Shown here: one piece after another, positions 12,616-21,032 of the stretch
How positions within the stretch are numbered: the stretch's first letter is position 1
How the letters are laid out: every line of letters starts with the position of its first letter
Source of the DNA: Adenanthera pavonina
Lineage: Eukaryota > Streptophyta > Magnoliopsida > Fabales > Fabaceae
DNA: 64,000 nucleotides
Reading direction: 5' to 3'
Assembly (NCBI GenBank): GCA_026686845.1
Contig: JAIVEN010000014.1
Coordinates: forward strand, 35,362,001-35,426,000
Program-made: the position numbers and the translations under genes
Notes under the pieces: model-generated
Told to the model about the DNA's origin: nothing
What the model saw: the letters and a program-made list of their open reading frames with translations, nothing else
Database searches by the model: none

Positions 12616-13147
12616 CTCCCCTTTAATCCTTAATATAAAAGCTTTTGTCTTGATCATAAATATATGATTCTTTACAATATATGAGGTAATATTTATTATT
12701 TCATTTGGTCCATATTATAAGTTATTTTATATCAATTATATACATATTAAGAAAATCATTTTTTACCTGAAATTAATGTAAAAAGTACTCTCATTTCCTA
12801 TTTTACCTTTATTAAATACCATATTCTATTATTATTGTAAGATTATAAATAAGGAGTATGGAAGAGTTAAAGATATGAGTAAAATGAGAAGAAAAATATC
12901 TAATACCCTATATTTTAAATAAAAAACTTGTCATATAAAATGTCCTGTAATACTGACTGGAGGGAGTATACATTTCCAAAAAAGGCCCCTATTTAATGTA
13001 TCTCAAAAAGAGAGAGAAAGATTAAATAAAAGTAGTTTTGAAAAAAATATAATTTTTAGAGAAATCAAGGTAGTTAAATAAATTTAACTCATGTTCTTAA
13101 TCCGCGTGATTCGATTAAAAAGATCTTATATTAAGGACCAGAGAAAG
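12616..13147. mobile_element. Stowaway-like MITE (264-bp family), interrupted
   Basis: A member of the family also present at 13643-13906 and 17767-18030. It begins TA-CTCCC and contains the shared segments CTTTACAATATA and TTCTTAATCCGCGTGATTCG. It is interrupted by a second MITE (12699-12966). Without that and its TA duplication it is about 262 bp, matching its relatives. The right terminus (GAGAAAG) is diverged. Confidence 0.75.
12699..12966. mobile_element. Stowaway-like MITE nested in another MITE
   Basis: 268 bp between TA dinucleotides (12697-12698, 12967-12968). The right end GGAGGGAG is the reverse complement of the canonical CTCCCTCC terminus. Inner TIR homology (GTCxxTATTAxA) is visible. 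The uninterrupted relative at 13643 reads straight across the insertion point (TTTATTAT|ACATTT), which gives the empty site. Confidence 0.8.
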
Positions 13148-13642
13148 TCTATATGTCACAATTGGAGGGTTTTCTTATTTCAAAATATAAGGAATACGTG
13201 GTTTATCTAGTGCATTTAATAACTTTTTTAAAAAATACCCCTAATTAAGATGATATTTTTTCTCAAAAACTAATAGTACAATTCATTTGTATTAATTGTA
13301 TGATGTAAAAATTATTAATATTAAATTATGACATTTTTTGAAACTATTTTATATTTCAGTCAAATTTATTATTTTCTTTGATCTGTGTGATTTTGTCTTT
13401 TATCTCTTATATTAAAAAACAGAAGGAGTATATAATAAATACTTTGGAAAATTGTGAAATATTTATCTCATTCATTTCTTTTCTTGTTTAGTTTTAATTC
13501 ACACAGATAAAAAATATTATTAATTATGCTAAATTTTACTAAAGATTAACTAAAATGCCCTCAATTAATGACCTATATTGAATTAAATGACCGACATCAA
13601 ATTAAATAAGAGGTAGGTATAATTGAAAGGAAAAAATTAACA
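13148..13642. other. AT-rich spacer, no gene seen
   Basis: Upstream of SPH copy 1. It may hold another decayed MITE: about 13380-13430 reads 'gtgattttgtcttttatct...agaaggagtat', resembling a Stowaway right end. No reading frame of note. Confidence 0.35.
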
Positions 13643-13906
13643 CTCCCTCCGGTTCTATATATAGAGTCTTTTGTCCTGATCTTGAATATAAAACCCTTTA
13701 TAATATACGAGGTAGTATTTATTATACATTTATAAAAAATACCTCTATTTAATGTATCCAAAAAGAAAGAGAAAGAAATTAAATAAGGATAGTTCTAAAA
13801 AAATATTGAGATTTTTTGAGAAATTGGGGTAGTTGATTAATTTTAACTCCTGTTCTTAATCTGTGTGATTAGGTTAAAAAGAACTTATATTAATGATGAG
13901 AGGGAG
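13643..13906. mobile_element. Stowaway-like MITE, 264-bp family
   Basis: Termini CTCCCTCCGGTTCTATATAT and ...GATGAGAGGGAG form TIRs. TA follows at 13907-13908; the left TA has become CA. It lies about 230 bp upstream of the SPH start at 14136 and is the same length as the copy at 17767-18030. Confidence 0.85.
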
Positions 13907-14135
13907 TAATAAATTGAAAGACTAAAATAACAATATAGTATTTGAAATAAAATCAAAACTCTAAAACTATTAAAAAAAAAAAAAGGAACGTAGTTACCAT
14001 AATAAATATTTTGACGAGATGGCATAATTAATTTCAATTAATAGCAACATCATAACTCCCCCAAAAAAATGGTTACGGTATGAACTTGTTTCAATCATTA
14101 TAAACACAAATTTGCCTTTCTCTTTCAAGAAAAGC

Positions 14136-14624
14136 ATGGGTGCAGTGACAAAGTCGTTGGCTTTGGTTTTGCTGGTATCAGTGACAATGGTTGTTACAAT
14201 TCCTAAGCGTGAAGAAGAAAAGAAAATAAAATTATTTCCAAAAACAACAGTGCAGATCATCAACAACCTTTCTCCACCTCAAGATTTGACTCTTCATTGC
14301 AAATCCAAAGACGATGATCTTGGAGAGCACACCATCAAATTTGGGCAAAACTATAGTTTCAGATTCAGGCCAGCTGCTATGTTTAAGACTACACTCTTTT
14401 TCTGTAGTTTCAGGTGGCCATCTAACACTTCACTTCATCATTTTGACATATATGTACAGCCTCGAGACCACAAGTGCATTATGTGTTCATGGAAAATATT
14501 TGAGTTGGGTGCTTGTAAATATGTTCCTTCTCAAAAGGCTTATGTTGACTGCTATCCTTGGCCGTCAAAATCACACACACCTTTTGGACTTGAAGATTAT
14601 AATGCCAATGCTACTTATGCTTAA
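14136..14624 (+). CDS. S-protein homologue (plant self-incompatibility S1 family), copy 1
   Basis: Small secreted SPH-family protein of 162 residues with no intron. Residues 1-22 (MGAVTKSLALVLLVSVTMVV) look like a signal peptide. The mature part has the family core: VQIINNLSPP, LTLHCKSKDDDLGEHTI, YSFRF, FFCSFRW, HHFDIY and paired cysteines (FFC, CIMC, LGACKY, VDCYPW), consistent with the disulfide-bonded beta-sandwich of S1 proteins. I chose the ATG at 14136 because the in-frame upstream codons have no ATG and the signal peptide starts there. The poppy founder triggers pollen self-incompatibility, but most SPH proteins have unknown roles and no S-locus context is visible here. A TATA-like CATTATAAAC lies about 40 bp upstream of the ATG. 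It is most similar to the copy at 17047. Confidence 0.9.
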   Translation: MGAVTKSLALVLLVSVTMVVTIPKREEEKKIKLFPKTTVQIINNLSPPQDLTLHCKSKDDDLGEHTIKFGQNYSFRFRPAAMFKTTLFFCSFRWPSNTSLHHFDIYVQPRDHKCIMCSWKIFELGACKYVPSQKAYVDCYPWPSKSHTPFGLEDYNANATYA

Positions 14625-14798
14625 TCCCATCTTTGATTTTGATGATAAACAATGATTCATATGTTGATCGTAGAGGTAGTGGAATTGAGAGTATCAATAC
14701 ACATTTAGAATCAATTTTAATAATGTCTATGTCTCTTCTTATAGTACCTATTTCTTTCTTTTCTTTTTTTTTTTTAACTTCATAAGTGTTTGAAACTA

Positions 14799-15166
14799 TA
14801 TAACATTGATATGGATATGTGTATTAGATATGATACGGTATGATAAAAAAGATACAATAATTTTTAAAATTTTAAGATATGGGTGCGAGAGATATTTATA
14901 TATATAATATTATTTATATGTATAATTAAAAATTTACCTATTAAAATAAAAATGAGTATTAAATATTCTAAAATGTATAGTATAAATGATAAAATATATA
15001 ATAAAATATTTATAACAATTTCAAATATCCCTATTTTAATGTAAAAATTTGAAGTGGTACAGATTGATATAAAGTGATACAGAGGGATACATATGTGTAA
15101 GTATGATACGCATATTGTATCATATCGTGTATCAAGTACGGATGCGTCAACCTTTTTGAATAATCA
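14799..15166. mobile_element. Small TIR element (MITE-like) flanked by direct repeats
   Basis: The ends are inverted repeats of a 'GATACGG/TGATACA'-rich sequence (about 14810-14855 against 15095-15145). It is bordered by an imperfect direct repeat ACTTCATA(a)GTGTTTGAA (about 14781-14798 and 15168-15184). The middle is simple AT-rich sequence. Superfamily is undecided; the direct repeats are longer than a normal DNA-transposon duplication and may be partly chance. Confidence 0.45.
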
Positions 15167-15379
15167 GTACTTCATAGGTTTGAAGTTTTAATAATTCTTA
15201 AATCATTTGAGTTCAATCACAAATTTACGATTAATTGCTTATTAATCTATATGTTTATATATAATAAACCGTACTACTTATGTGACTGGTCCTATAATTC
15301 AAATTTGGTGGAAAGTACGGAAGCTACACTATTATGAATAAAAATCATAAACAAAATTAATTAATATAGGACCTAAAGC

Positions 15380-15830
15380 GCCTTTTGTGCTGGCAATTGT
15401 GGAATGTGAGGAACAAATTCATTTTTGCCAACAAGAACAGTAATGCCACCTCTATTATGCTTTCTGTTTTAATTAGCTATGGCCGAACGAGCTGCTAAAG
15501 CTAAGGGGAACCACGGTTCTTGATCCCTCCCTTTTGTCTTTTTTTTCTTGAAAAAATGACACTTGAAGACTAAAATTTTGAATTAAATATAATAAGGGAT
15601 CTTATAATTTTTTTTATTACTGAATATCATAAATTTATTACTACTTTATTCTGTATTTACTACTAAAAAAATATAAAATTCTTTACTATATTTAATTTAA
15701 AATTTTGATCCCCATATTTCATTTCTCCTTTTTTTTCTTTTGATGATTGTTCGTTTGGGAGCTTCATGGCTCGCCGCTCTCTGTACATATTTATTGTTTG
15801 AATAAATTCCTCCATTCCAAGAAAAGAAAA
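15380..15830 (+). mobile_element. 5'-truncated L1 LINE with target duplication and A-rich tail
   Basis: 451 bp between imperfect 17-bp duplications (15363-15379 and 15831-15847, AATATAGGACC[T/A]AAAGC). The 5' part translates from about 15382 as CWQLWNVRNKFIFANK, the linker between the zf-RVT and RNase H-like regions of plant L1 ORF2, and stops near 15500. The 3' part is an L1-type 3' UTR (TGTTTGAATAAATTCC) ending in AAGAAAAGAAAA. It is a dead copy. Confidence 0.7.
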
Positions 15831-15955
15831 AATATAGGACCAAAAGCATTAATTGTATAGCTAGAATATTTATGCCCACCATTATTACCATAACAAATAG
15901 GGATGGCTAAGTTAGTGTGTATCTTGGAAAAAAAAAGTTAGTGTGTATGTGTTTC

Positions 15956-16219
15956 TTCTTCCATCGTGTCTGTATTATAGACTATTCTATATGATAAATT
16001 TTTAGTCAAAAAATATAAGTTAAATTTTTTCTTATTTTACTCCTATTTTTAATTTTTTCTTACTTCTTATTTATAACTTTACAATGATAATAAAATGTGA
16101 TATTTAATAAAAGTAAAATGAGAAATATTAGTATTTTTTGTATTGATTCAAATGAAAAAATGATTTTCTTAATATACATATAATTGATATAAATATCTTA
16201 CAATGTGGATCGAAGAGAG
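15956..16219. mobile_element. Stowaway-like MITE (diverged)
   Basis: The right end CGAAGAGAG followed by TA pairs, as an inverted repeat, with the left CTTCCATCGTGTCTGTATTA. The interior is AT-rich. The left boundary is approximate. Confidence 0.5.
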
Positions 16220-16251
16220 TATATATATATGTTTTAAATGTCAACATAATA

Positions 16252-16531
16252 CTCCATCTCTTCTAGATTATAAGACACTTTTAATTACCGTACACAGACT
16301 AATGGTAATCATTAATAACTGAAAATTTTTTCATCTTTTCCTAAATTACCCTAATTTAATTTAATATAGCTGACTTATGAATTAAACTCCCAAATATTAA
16401 TTAAATTTTATCATTTTTCAAGAGCATTTTAGGTAAAATAAAATTAAATACACTACATAATTCATAAAATATCTTTTATTATAAAATATTAATTTCTTCA
16501 AAAAGTGACTTATATAGCGTATCAAAGGGAG
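16252..16531. mobile_element. Stowaway-like MITE
   Basis: About 280 bp, TA-CTCCATCTCTTCTAGATTAT ... GCGTATCAAAGGGAG-TA. TIRs and the TA duplication (16250-16251, 16532-16533) are visible. Non-coding. Confidence 0.75.
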
Positions 16532-16691
16532 TATGAATCTATGCACATTAATTTTTAGATACATGTGATGTATCTATTTGATCTAGAGGATGGATCCAAA
16601 TTTTATTAATCTATTTTATTTAAATATTCTTTACTTTAAGAAAAAATTTAGAATGTTCAATTCTAATCTAAACAGTTGAGATCATATGCAG

Positions 16692-16975
16692 TCCCTCTGC
16701 TCCCTTATATAAGTCACCTTCTAGAAGGATTCTATGATCTCAAATATAAGTCACTTTGCAAAGGTTTGAAAAATATTAATTACTTTATTTCAAAATACTT
16801 TTCTTGAAAATTATTTTATGGAATATTAATTATTTTAGAAAGTTCAAATATTTAGTATTAATTATGGGTATAGATGAAAACCAAAATAAATGTTAGATAA
16901 TTTTATTAATACAACTAACATTTCTTGATTCCTGTGAGATAGTTGAAAATGACTTATATTAAAAACCGAGGAAAA
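16692..16975. mobile_element. Stowaway-like MITE next to SPH copy 2
   Basis: Left end TCCCTCTGCTCCCTTATATA, right end ACTTATATTAAAAACCGAGG. It ends about 70 bp before the SPH ATG at 17047, so it probably lies in that gene's core promoter. Boundaries are approximate because the terminal bases have decayed. Confidence 0.55.
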
Positions 16976-17046
16976 ATACCTCCGCACTGGATCTGGATTT
17001 AAAATCTATTGCATTATCATTACCCCAAACTGAACTGAGAAGGAAT

Positions 17047-17511
17047 ATGGCTCCATTCACAAAGTCCTTCCTTTTGGGGTTAATCATGATTCTTCCAATA
17101 ATGTTCAGGGTAGATAGAGCATGGAAAATAATTCCTCCAAAAGTAACTGTGCAAATCATGAATAGTTTATCTTCACCTCAGAATCTCACTCTTCATTGCA
17201 AATCCAAAGACAATGATCTGGGGGAGCACACTATAAAATCTGGAGAGAGGTACGAGTTCAGATTCAAGCCAAGATTTTTCTGGGAATCAACACTGTTTTT
17301 CTGCAGTTTCAGGTGGCCATCTGATACTTCACTTCACTACTTCGACATATACAAAGAGCAACGAGACTCGTGGTGCGATGTGTGTTCTTGGAAGATATGG
17401 GAATTTGGTCCATGTATCTATGTAATTCCTGATGTATCCTATACTCAATGCTATCCTTGGAACCCTAAACCACCATCAATACTCATTCCTCTTGGTGCTG
17501 CCATCTGCTAA
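17047..17511 (+). CDS. S-protein homologue (plant self-incompatibility S1 family), copy 2
   Basis: 154 residues, single exon, same family as the gene at 14136. The first ~25 residues (MAPFTKSFLLGLIMILPIMF) form a signal peptide. The core is strongly conserved between the two: VQIMNSLSSPQ, LTLHCKSKDNDLGEHTIKSG, STLFFCSFRWPSDTSLHYFD and CDVCSWKIWEFGPC, with cysteines matching copy 1. The C-termini differ (this one ends LIPLGAAIC), and the variable stretch between the core and signal peptide has diverged. The pair is a tandem duplication 2.4 kb apart. The product is presumably secreted to the apoplast; its ligand or receptor cannot be inferred. Intact frame, so likely functional. Confidence 0.9.
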   Translation: MAPFTKSFLLGLIMILPIMFRVDRAWKIIPPKVTVQIMNSLSSPQNLTLHCKSKDNDLGEHTIKSGERYEFRFKPRFFWESTLFFCSFRWPSDTSLHYFDIYKEQRDSWCDVCSWKIWEFGPCIYVIPDVSYTQCYPWNPKPPSILIPLGAAIC

Positions 17512-17766
17512 TACTAAAACTAGTCAGTTCCATATGTGATTAATAAATCAAGGGGAAGTTATAAATGCTTCTCTTATGCTCTATTGGGTTTGTAAAAATT
17601 GTTATTTTGACGCTTATGTGAATTTTAAAAAAAAAAAATTCGTCACTTTAGAGTTTTAATAAAATATTAGTTATTCTTTTTTCTATTTTATATGGAAGAT
17701 AGTACTAGTATTTAAGAAAATATTTAAGTCAATAATATTTGGGTTAAATATCAATAAATTTTACTA

Positions 17767-18030
17767 CTCCTTCTGGTCTTATATATAAGCCTTTTATTCT
17801 GATCATAAATATAAGATCATTTACAATATACGAGATAGTATTTATTATACATTTTCAAAAAATGTCTCATATTTAATGTATGCAAAGAGAAAGAGAAAGA
17901 AATTAAATAAATGTAGTTTTAAAAAAATACTGGAATTTTCAGAGAAATAGAGGTAGTTAATTAATTTTAACTCTCATTCTTAATCCGCGTGATTCGGTTA
18001 GAAGGATCTTATATTAAAAATAAGAAGGGG
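17767..18030. mobile_element. Stowaway-like MITE, 264-bp family
   Basis: Exactly as long as the copy at 13643-13906, with TA on both sides (17765-17766, 18031-18032). Termini CTCCTTCTGGTCTTATATAT and ATAAGAAGGGG. It shares TTCTTAATCCGCGTGATTCG with the copy at 12616. Confidence 0.85.
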
Positions 18031-18215
18031 TATAATATAAATTATTTAATGATTTTCTTAATCTATGTGAAAAACCCCAAAATAATAATTTTTATGAATG
18101 AGTATGTTGTCAAAATTATAACATGAACCCTTTGACTTTGAATGTGACAAATTGAAGTTATTTTCCTAATAAATATCTTGAGAAAGCACCAATTGTTTAG
18201 TTACTATAATAAGTA

Positions 18216-18515
18216 CTTCTTTTGTTCCATATCTATTCTTGTTTAAGGCTGTGACATATTGATTAAAAAAAACTTTAATTCATGTAAAATAATAATATAC
18301 AATAACTAAAATACCATCATTTAAAGAGTTTTAGATTTCAATTTCCAGTTAAATATATTTTAAAAAGGGAAATAGTAGGTAAATAAAAGAGAGAAGAAAC
18401 AATGAGATTAACAAATGGGGTATAGTTGGAACAAAAAAAATTAATTATGCATTGAATTTGTAAAATAACAACAAAATAGAGAACCTAAAACAGCAATAGC
18501 TATGGAGGTTGGGAG
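18216..18515. mobile_element. Stowaway-like MITE, source of part of the 412-bp satellite
   Basis: 300 bp between TA dinucleotides (18214-18215, 18516-18517). Left CTTCTTTTGTTCCATATCTA pairs with the right end's reverse complement CTCCCAACCTCCATAGCTAT. Its right half, from about 18367, is the first and most diverged copy of the tandem array that follows. Confidence 0.8.
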
Positions 18516-20868
18516 TATTGATTAGGTGGTATGTATGTGTGTATACATATATATATATATATAGTTGTTTTCATTTAATGACAACACCATAAGTCAAGAG
18601 AAAGCTCAAGAACTTTAAGAGAAACACATTATTTATACGCTATCCAATAAAAATGAACCAATTCAAATTTAATATTACTTGTCATGCTCCTTTTCTTTTT
18701 TCTTTTTGATAGACTGGAATAATGCTCCTTTTCTTCCCCTTGATTACATCATTTTAAATTATTTCAATAAAAATGTTTTAAAGTGACTCTTCCTTTCATG
18801 AAAAAGAGGGAAATAGTAGGTAAATAAAAGAGGGGAGTAACAATGAGGTCAATAAATGGGCATAGTTGGAAAAAAATTAATTATACATTAAATTTGTAAA
18901 AAAGCAACTAAATAGAAAATCTAAAACAACAATAGCTTTGGAGGTAGGGAGTATTGATGAGAGGGGAGTAACAATGAGGTCAATAAATGGGCATAGTTGG
19001 AAAAAAATTAATTATACATTAAATTTGTAAAAAAGCAACTAAATAGAAAATCTAAAACAACAATAGCTTTGGAGGTAGGGAGTATTGATGAGGTGGTATA
19101 TATATAGTTTATTTCATTTAATGACAACACCATAAGTCAAGAGAAAGCTCAAGAACTTTAAGAGAAACACATTATTTATACGCTATCCAATAAAAATGAA
19201 CCAATTCAAATTTAATATTACTTGTCATGCTCCTTTTCTTTTTTCTTTTTGATAGACTGGAATAATGCTCCTTTTCTTCCCCTTGATTACATCATTTTAA
19301 ATTATTTCAATAAAAATGTTTTAAAGTGACTCTTCCTTTCATGAAAAAGAGGGAAATAGTAGGTAAATAAAAGAGGGGAGTAACAATGAGGTCAATAAAT
19401 GGGCATAGTTGGAAAAAAATTAATTATACATTAAATTTGTAAAAAAGCAACTAAATAGAAAATCTAAAACAACAATAGCTTTGGAGGTAGGGAGTATTGA
19501 TGAGGTGGTATATATATAGTTTATTTCATTTAATGATAACACTATAAGTCAAGAGAAATCTTAAGAAGTTTTAGAGAAACACATTATTTATACACTGCCC
19601 TATAAAAATGAACCAATTCAAATTTAATATTACTTGTCATGCTCCTTTTCTTTTTTCTTTTTGATAGACTGGAATAATGCTCCTTTTCTTCCCCTTGATT
19701 ACATCATTTTAAATTATTTCAATAAAAATGTTTTAAAGTGACTCTTCCTTTCATGAAAAAGAGGGAAATAGTAGGTAAATAAAAGAGGGGAGTAACAATG
19801 AGGTCAATAAATGGGCATAGTTGGAAAAAAATTAATTATACATTAAATTTGTAAAAAAGCAACTAAATAGAAAATCTAAAACAACAATAGCTTTGGAGGT
19901 AGGGAGTATTGATGAGGTGGTATATATATAGTTTATTTCATTTAATGATAACACTATAAGTCAAGAGAAATCTTAAGAAGTTTTAGAGAAACACATTATT
20001 TATACACTGCCCTATAAAAATGAACCAATTCAAATTTAATATTACTTGTCATGCTCCTTTTCTTTTTTCTTTTTGATAGACTGGAATAATGCTCCTTTTC
20101 TTCCCCTTGATTACATCATTTTAAATTATTTCAATAAAAATGTTTTAAAGTGACTCTTCCTTTCATGAAAAAGAGGGAAATAGTAGGTAAATAAAAGAGG
20201 GGAGTAACAATGAGGTCAATAAATGGGCATAGTTGGAAAAAAATTAATTATACATTAAATTTGTAAAAAAGCAACTAAATAGAAAATCTAAAACAACAAT
20301 AGCTTTGGAGGTAGGGAGTATTGATGAGGTGGTATATATATAGTTTATTTCATTTAATGATAACACTATAAGTCAAGAGAAATCTTAAGAAGTTTTAGAG
20401 AAACACATTATTTATACACTGCCCTATAAAAATGAACCAATTCAAATTTAATATTACTTGTCATGCTCCTTTTCTTTTTTCTTTTGATAGACTGGAATAA
20501 TGCTCCTTTTCTTCCCCTTGATTACATCATTTTAAATTATTTCAATAAAAATGTTTTAAAGTGACTCTTCCTTTCATGAAAAAGAGGGAAATAGTAGGTA
20601 AATAAAAGAGGGGAGTAACAATGAGGTCAATAAATGGGCATAGTTGGAAAAAAATTAATTATACATTAAATTTGTAAAAAAGCAACTAAATAGAAAATCT
20701 AAAACAACAATAGCTTTGGAGGTAGGGAGTATTGATGAGGTGGTATATATATAGTTTATTTCATTTAATGATAACACTATAAGTCAAGAGAAATCTTAAG
20801 AAGTTTTAGAGAAACACATTATTTATACACTGCCCTATAAAAATGAACCAATTCAAATTTAATATTAC
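18367..20868. repeat. 412-bp tandem array, six copies
   Basis: The marker GGGAAATAGTAGG recurs at 18367, 18808, 19351, 19763, 20175 and 20586, with spacings 441, 543, 412, 412 and 411. Each unit combines the right half of the MITE at 18216-18515 (ending GGAGGTAGGGAGTATTG) with about 260 bp of its right flank. The 543 spacing is 412 plus a 131-bp internal duplication (18830 and 18961). The flank part exists in two variants: units 1-2 (GACAACACCATAAG, CGCTATCCAAT) and units 3-6 (GATAACACTATAAG, CACTGCCCTAT). Units 3-6 are nearly identical, so expansion was recent. The last unit is broken at about 20869. Confidence 0.92.
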
Positions 20869-20965
20869 ATGTATGAGAAGATGTCGTTTGATAGAGCACA
20901 TTGGCGTCGTATGATCCATATAGCCGACTTCACATAGTATGATAAGGCTAATGTTGTTGTTGTAT
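20869..20965 (+). mobile_element. RTE-LINE/Au-SINE-type 3' fragment inside the array
   Basis: Reads 'gagcacattggcgtcgtatg' then 'atccatatagccgacttcac', ATAGTATGATAAGGCT and (TGTTGT)n: the degenerate C-terminal coding/3' tail of plant RTE elements (compare the ORF end at 43,200). It interrupts unit 6 of the array; unit sequence resumes at about 20970. The target duplication is unclear. Confidence 0.7.
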
Positions 20966-21032
20966 GTTATGCACATTTTCTTCCCTTTGATTACATCATT
21001 TTAAATTATTTCAGTAAATATGTTTTAAAGTG

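Noticed and set aside
18367..20868. CRISPR-like array
   Set aside because: Units are 412 bp, contiguous, with no short repeat/spacer alternation. This is a eukaryotic genome.
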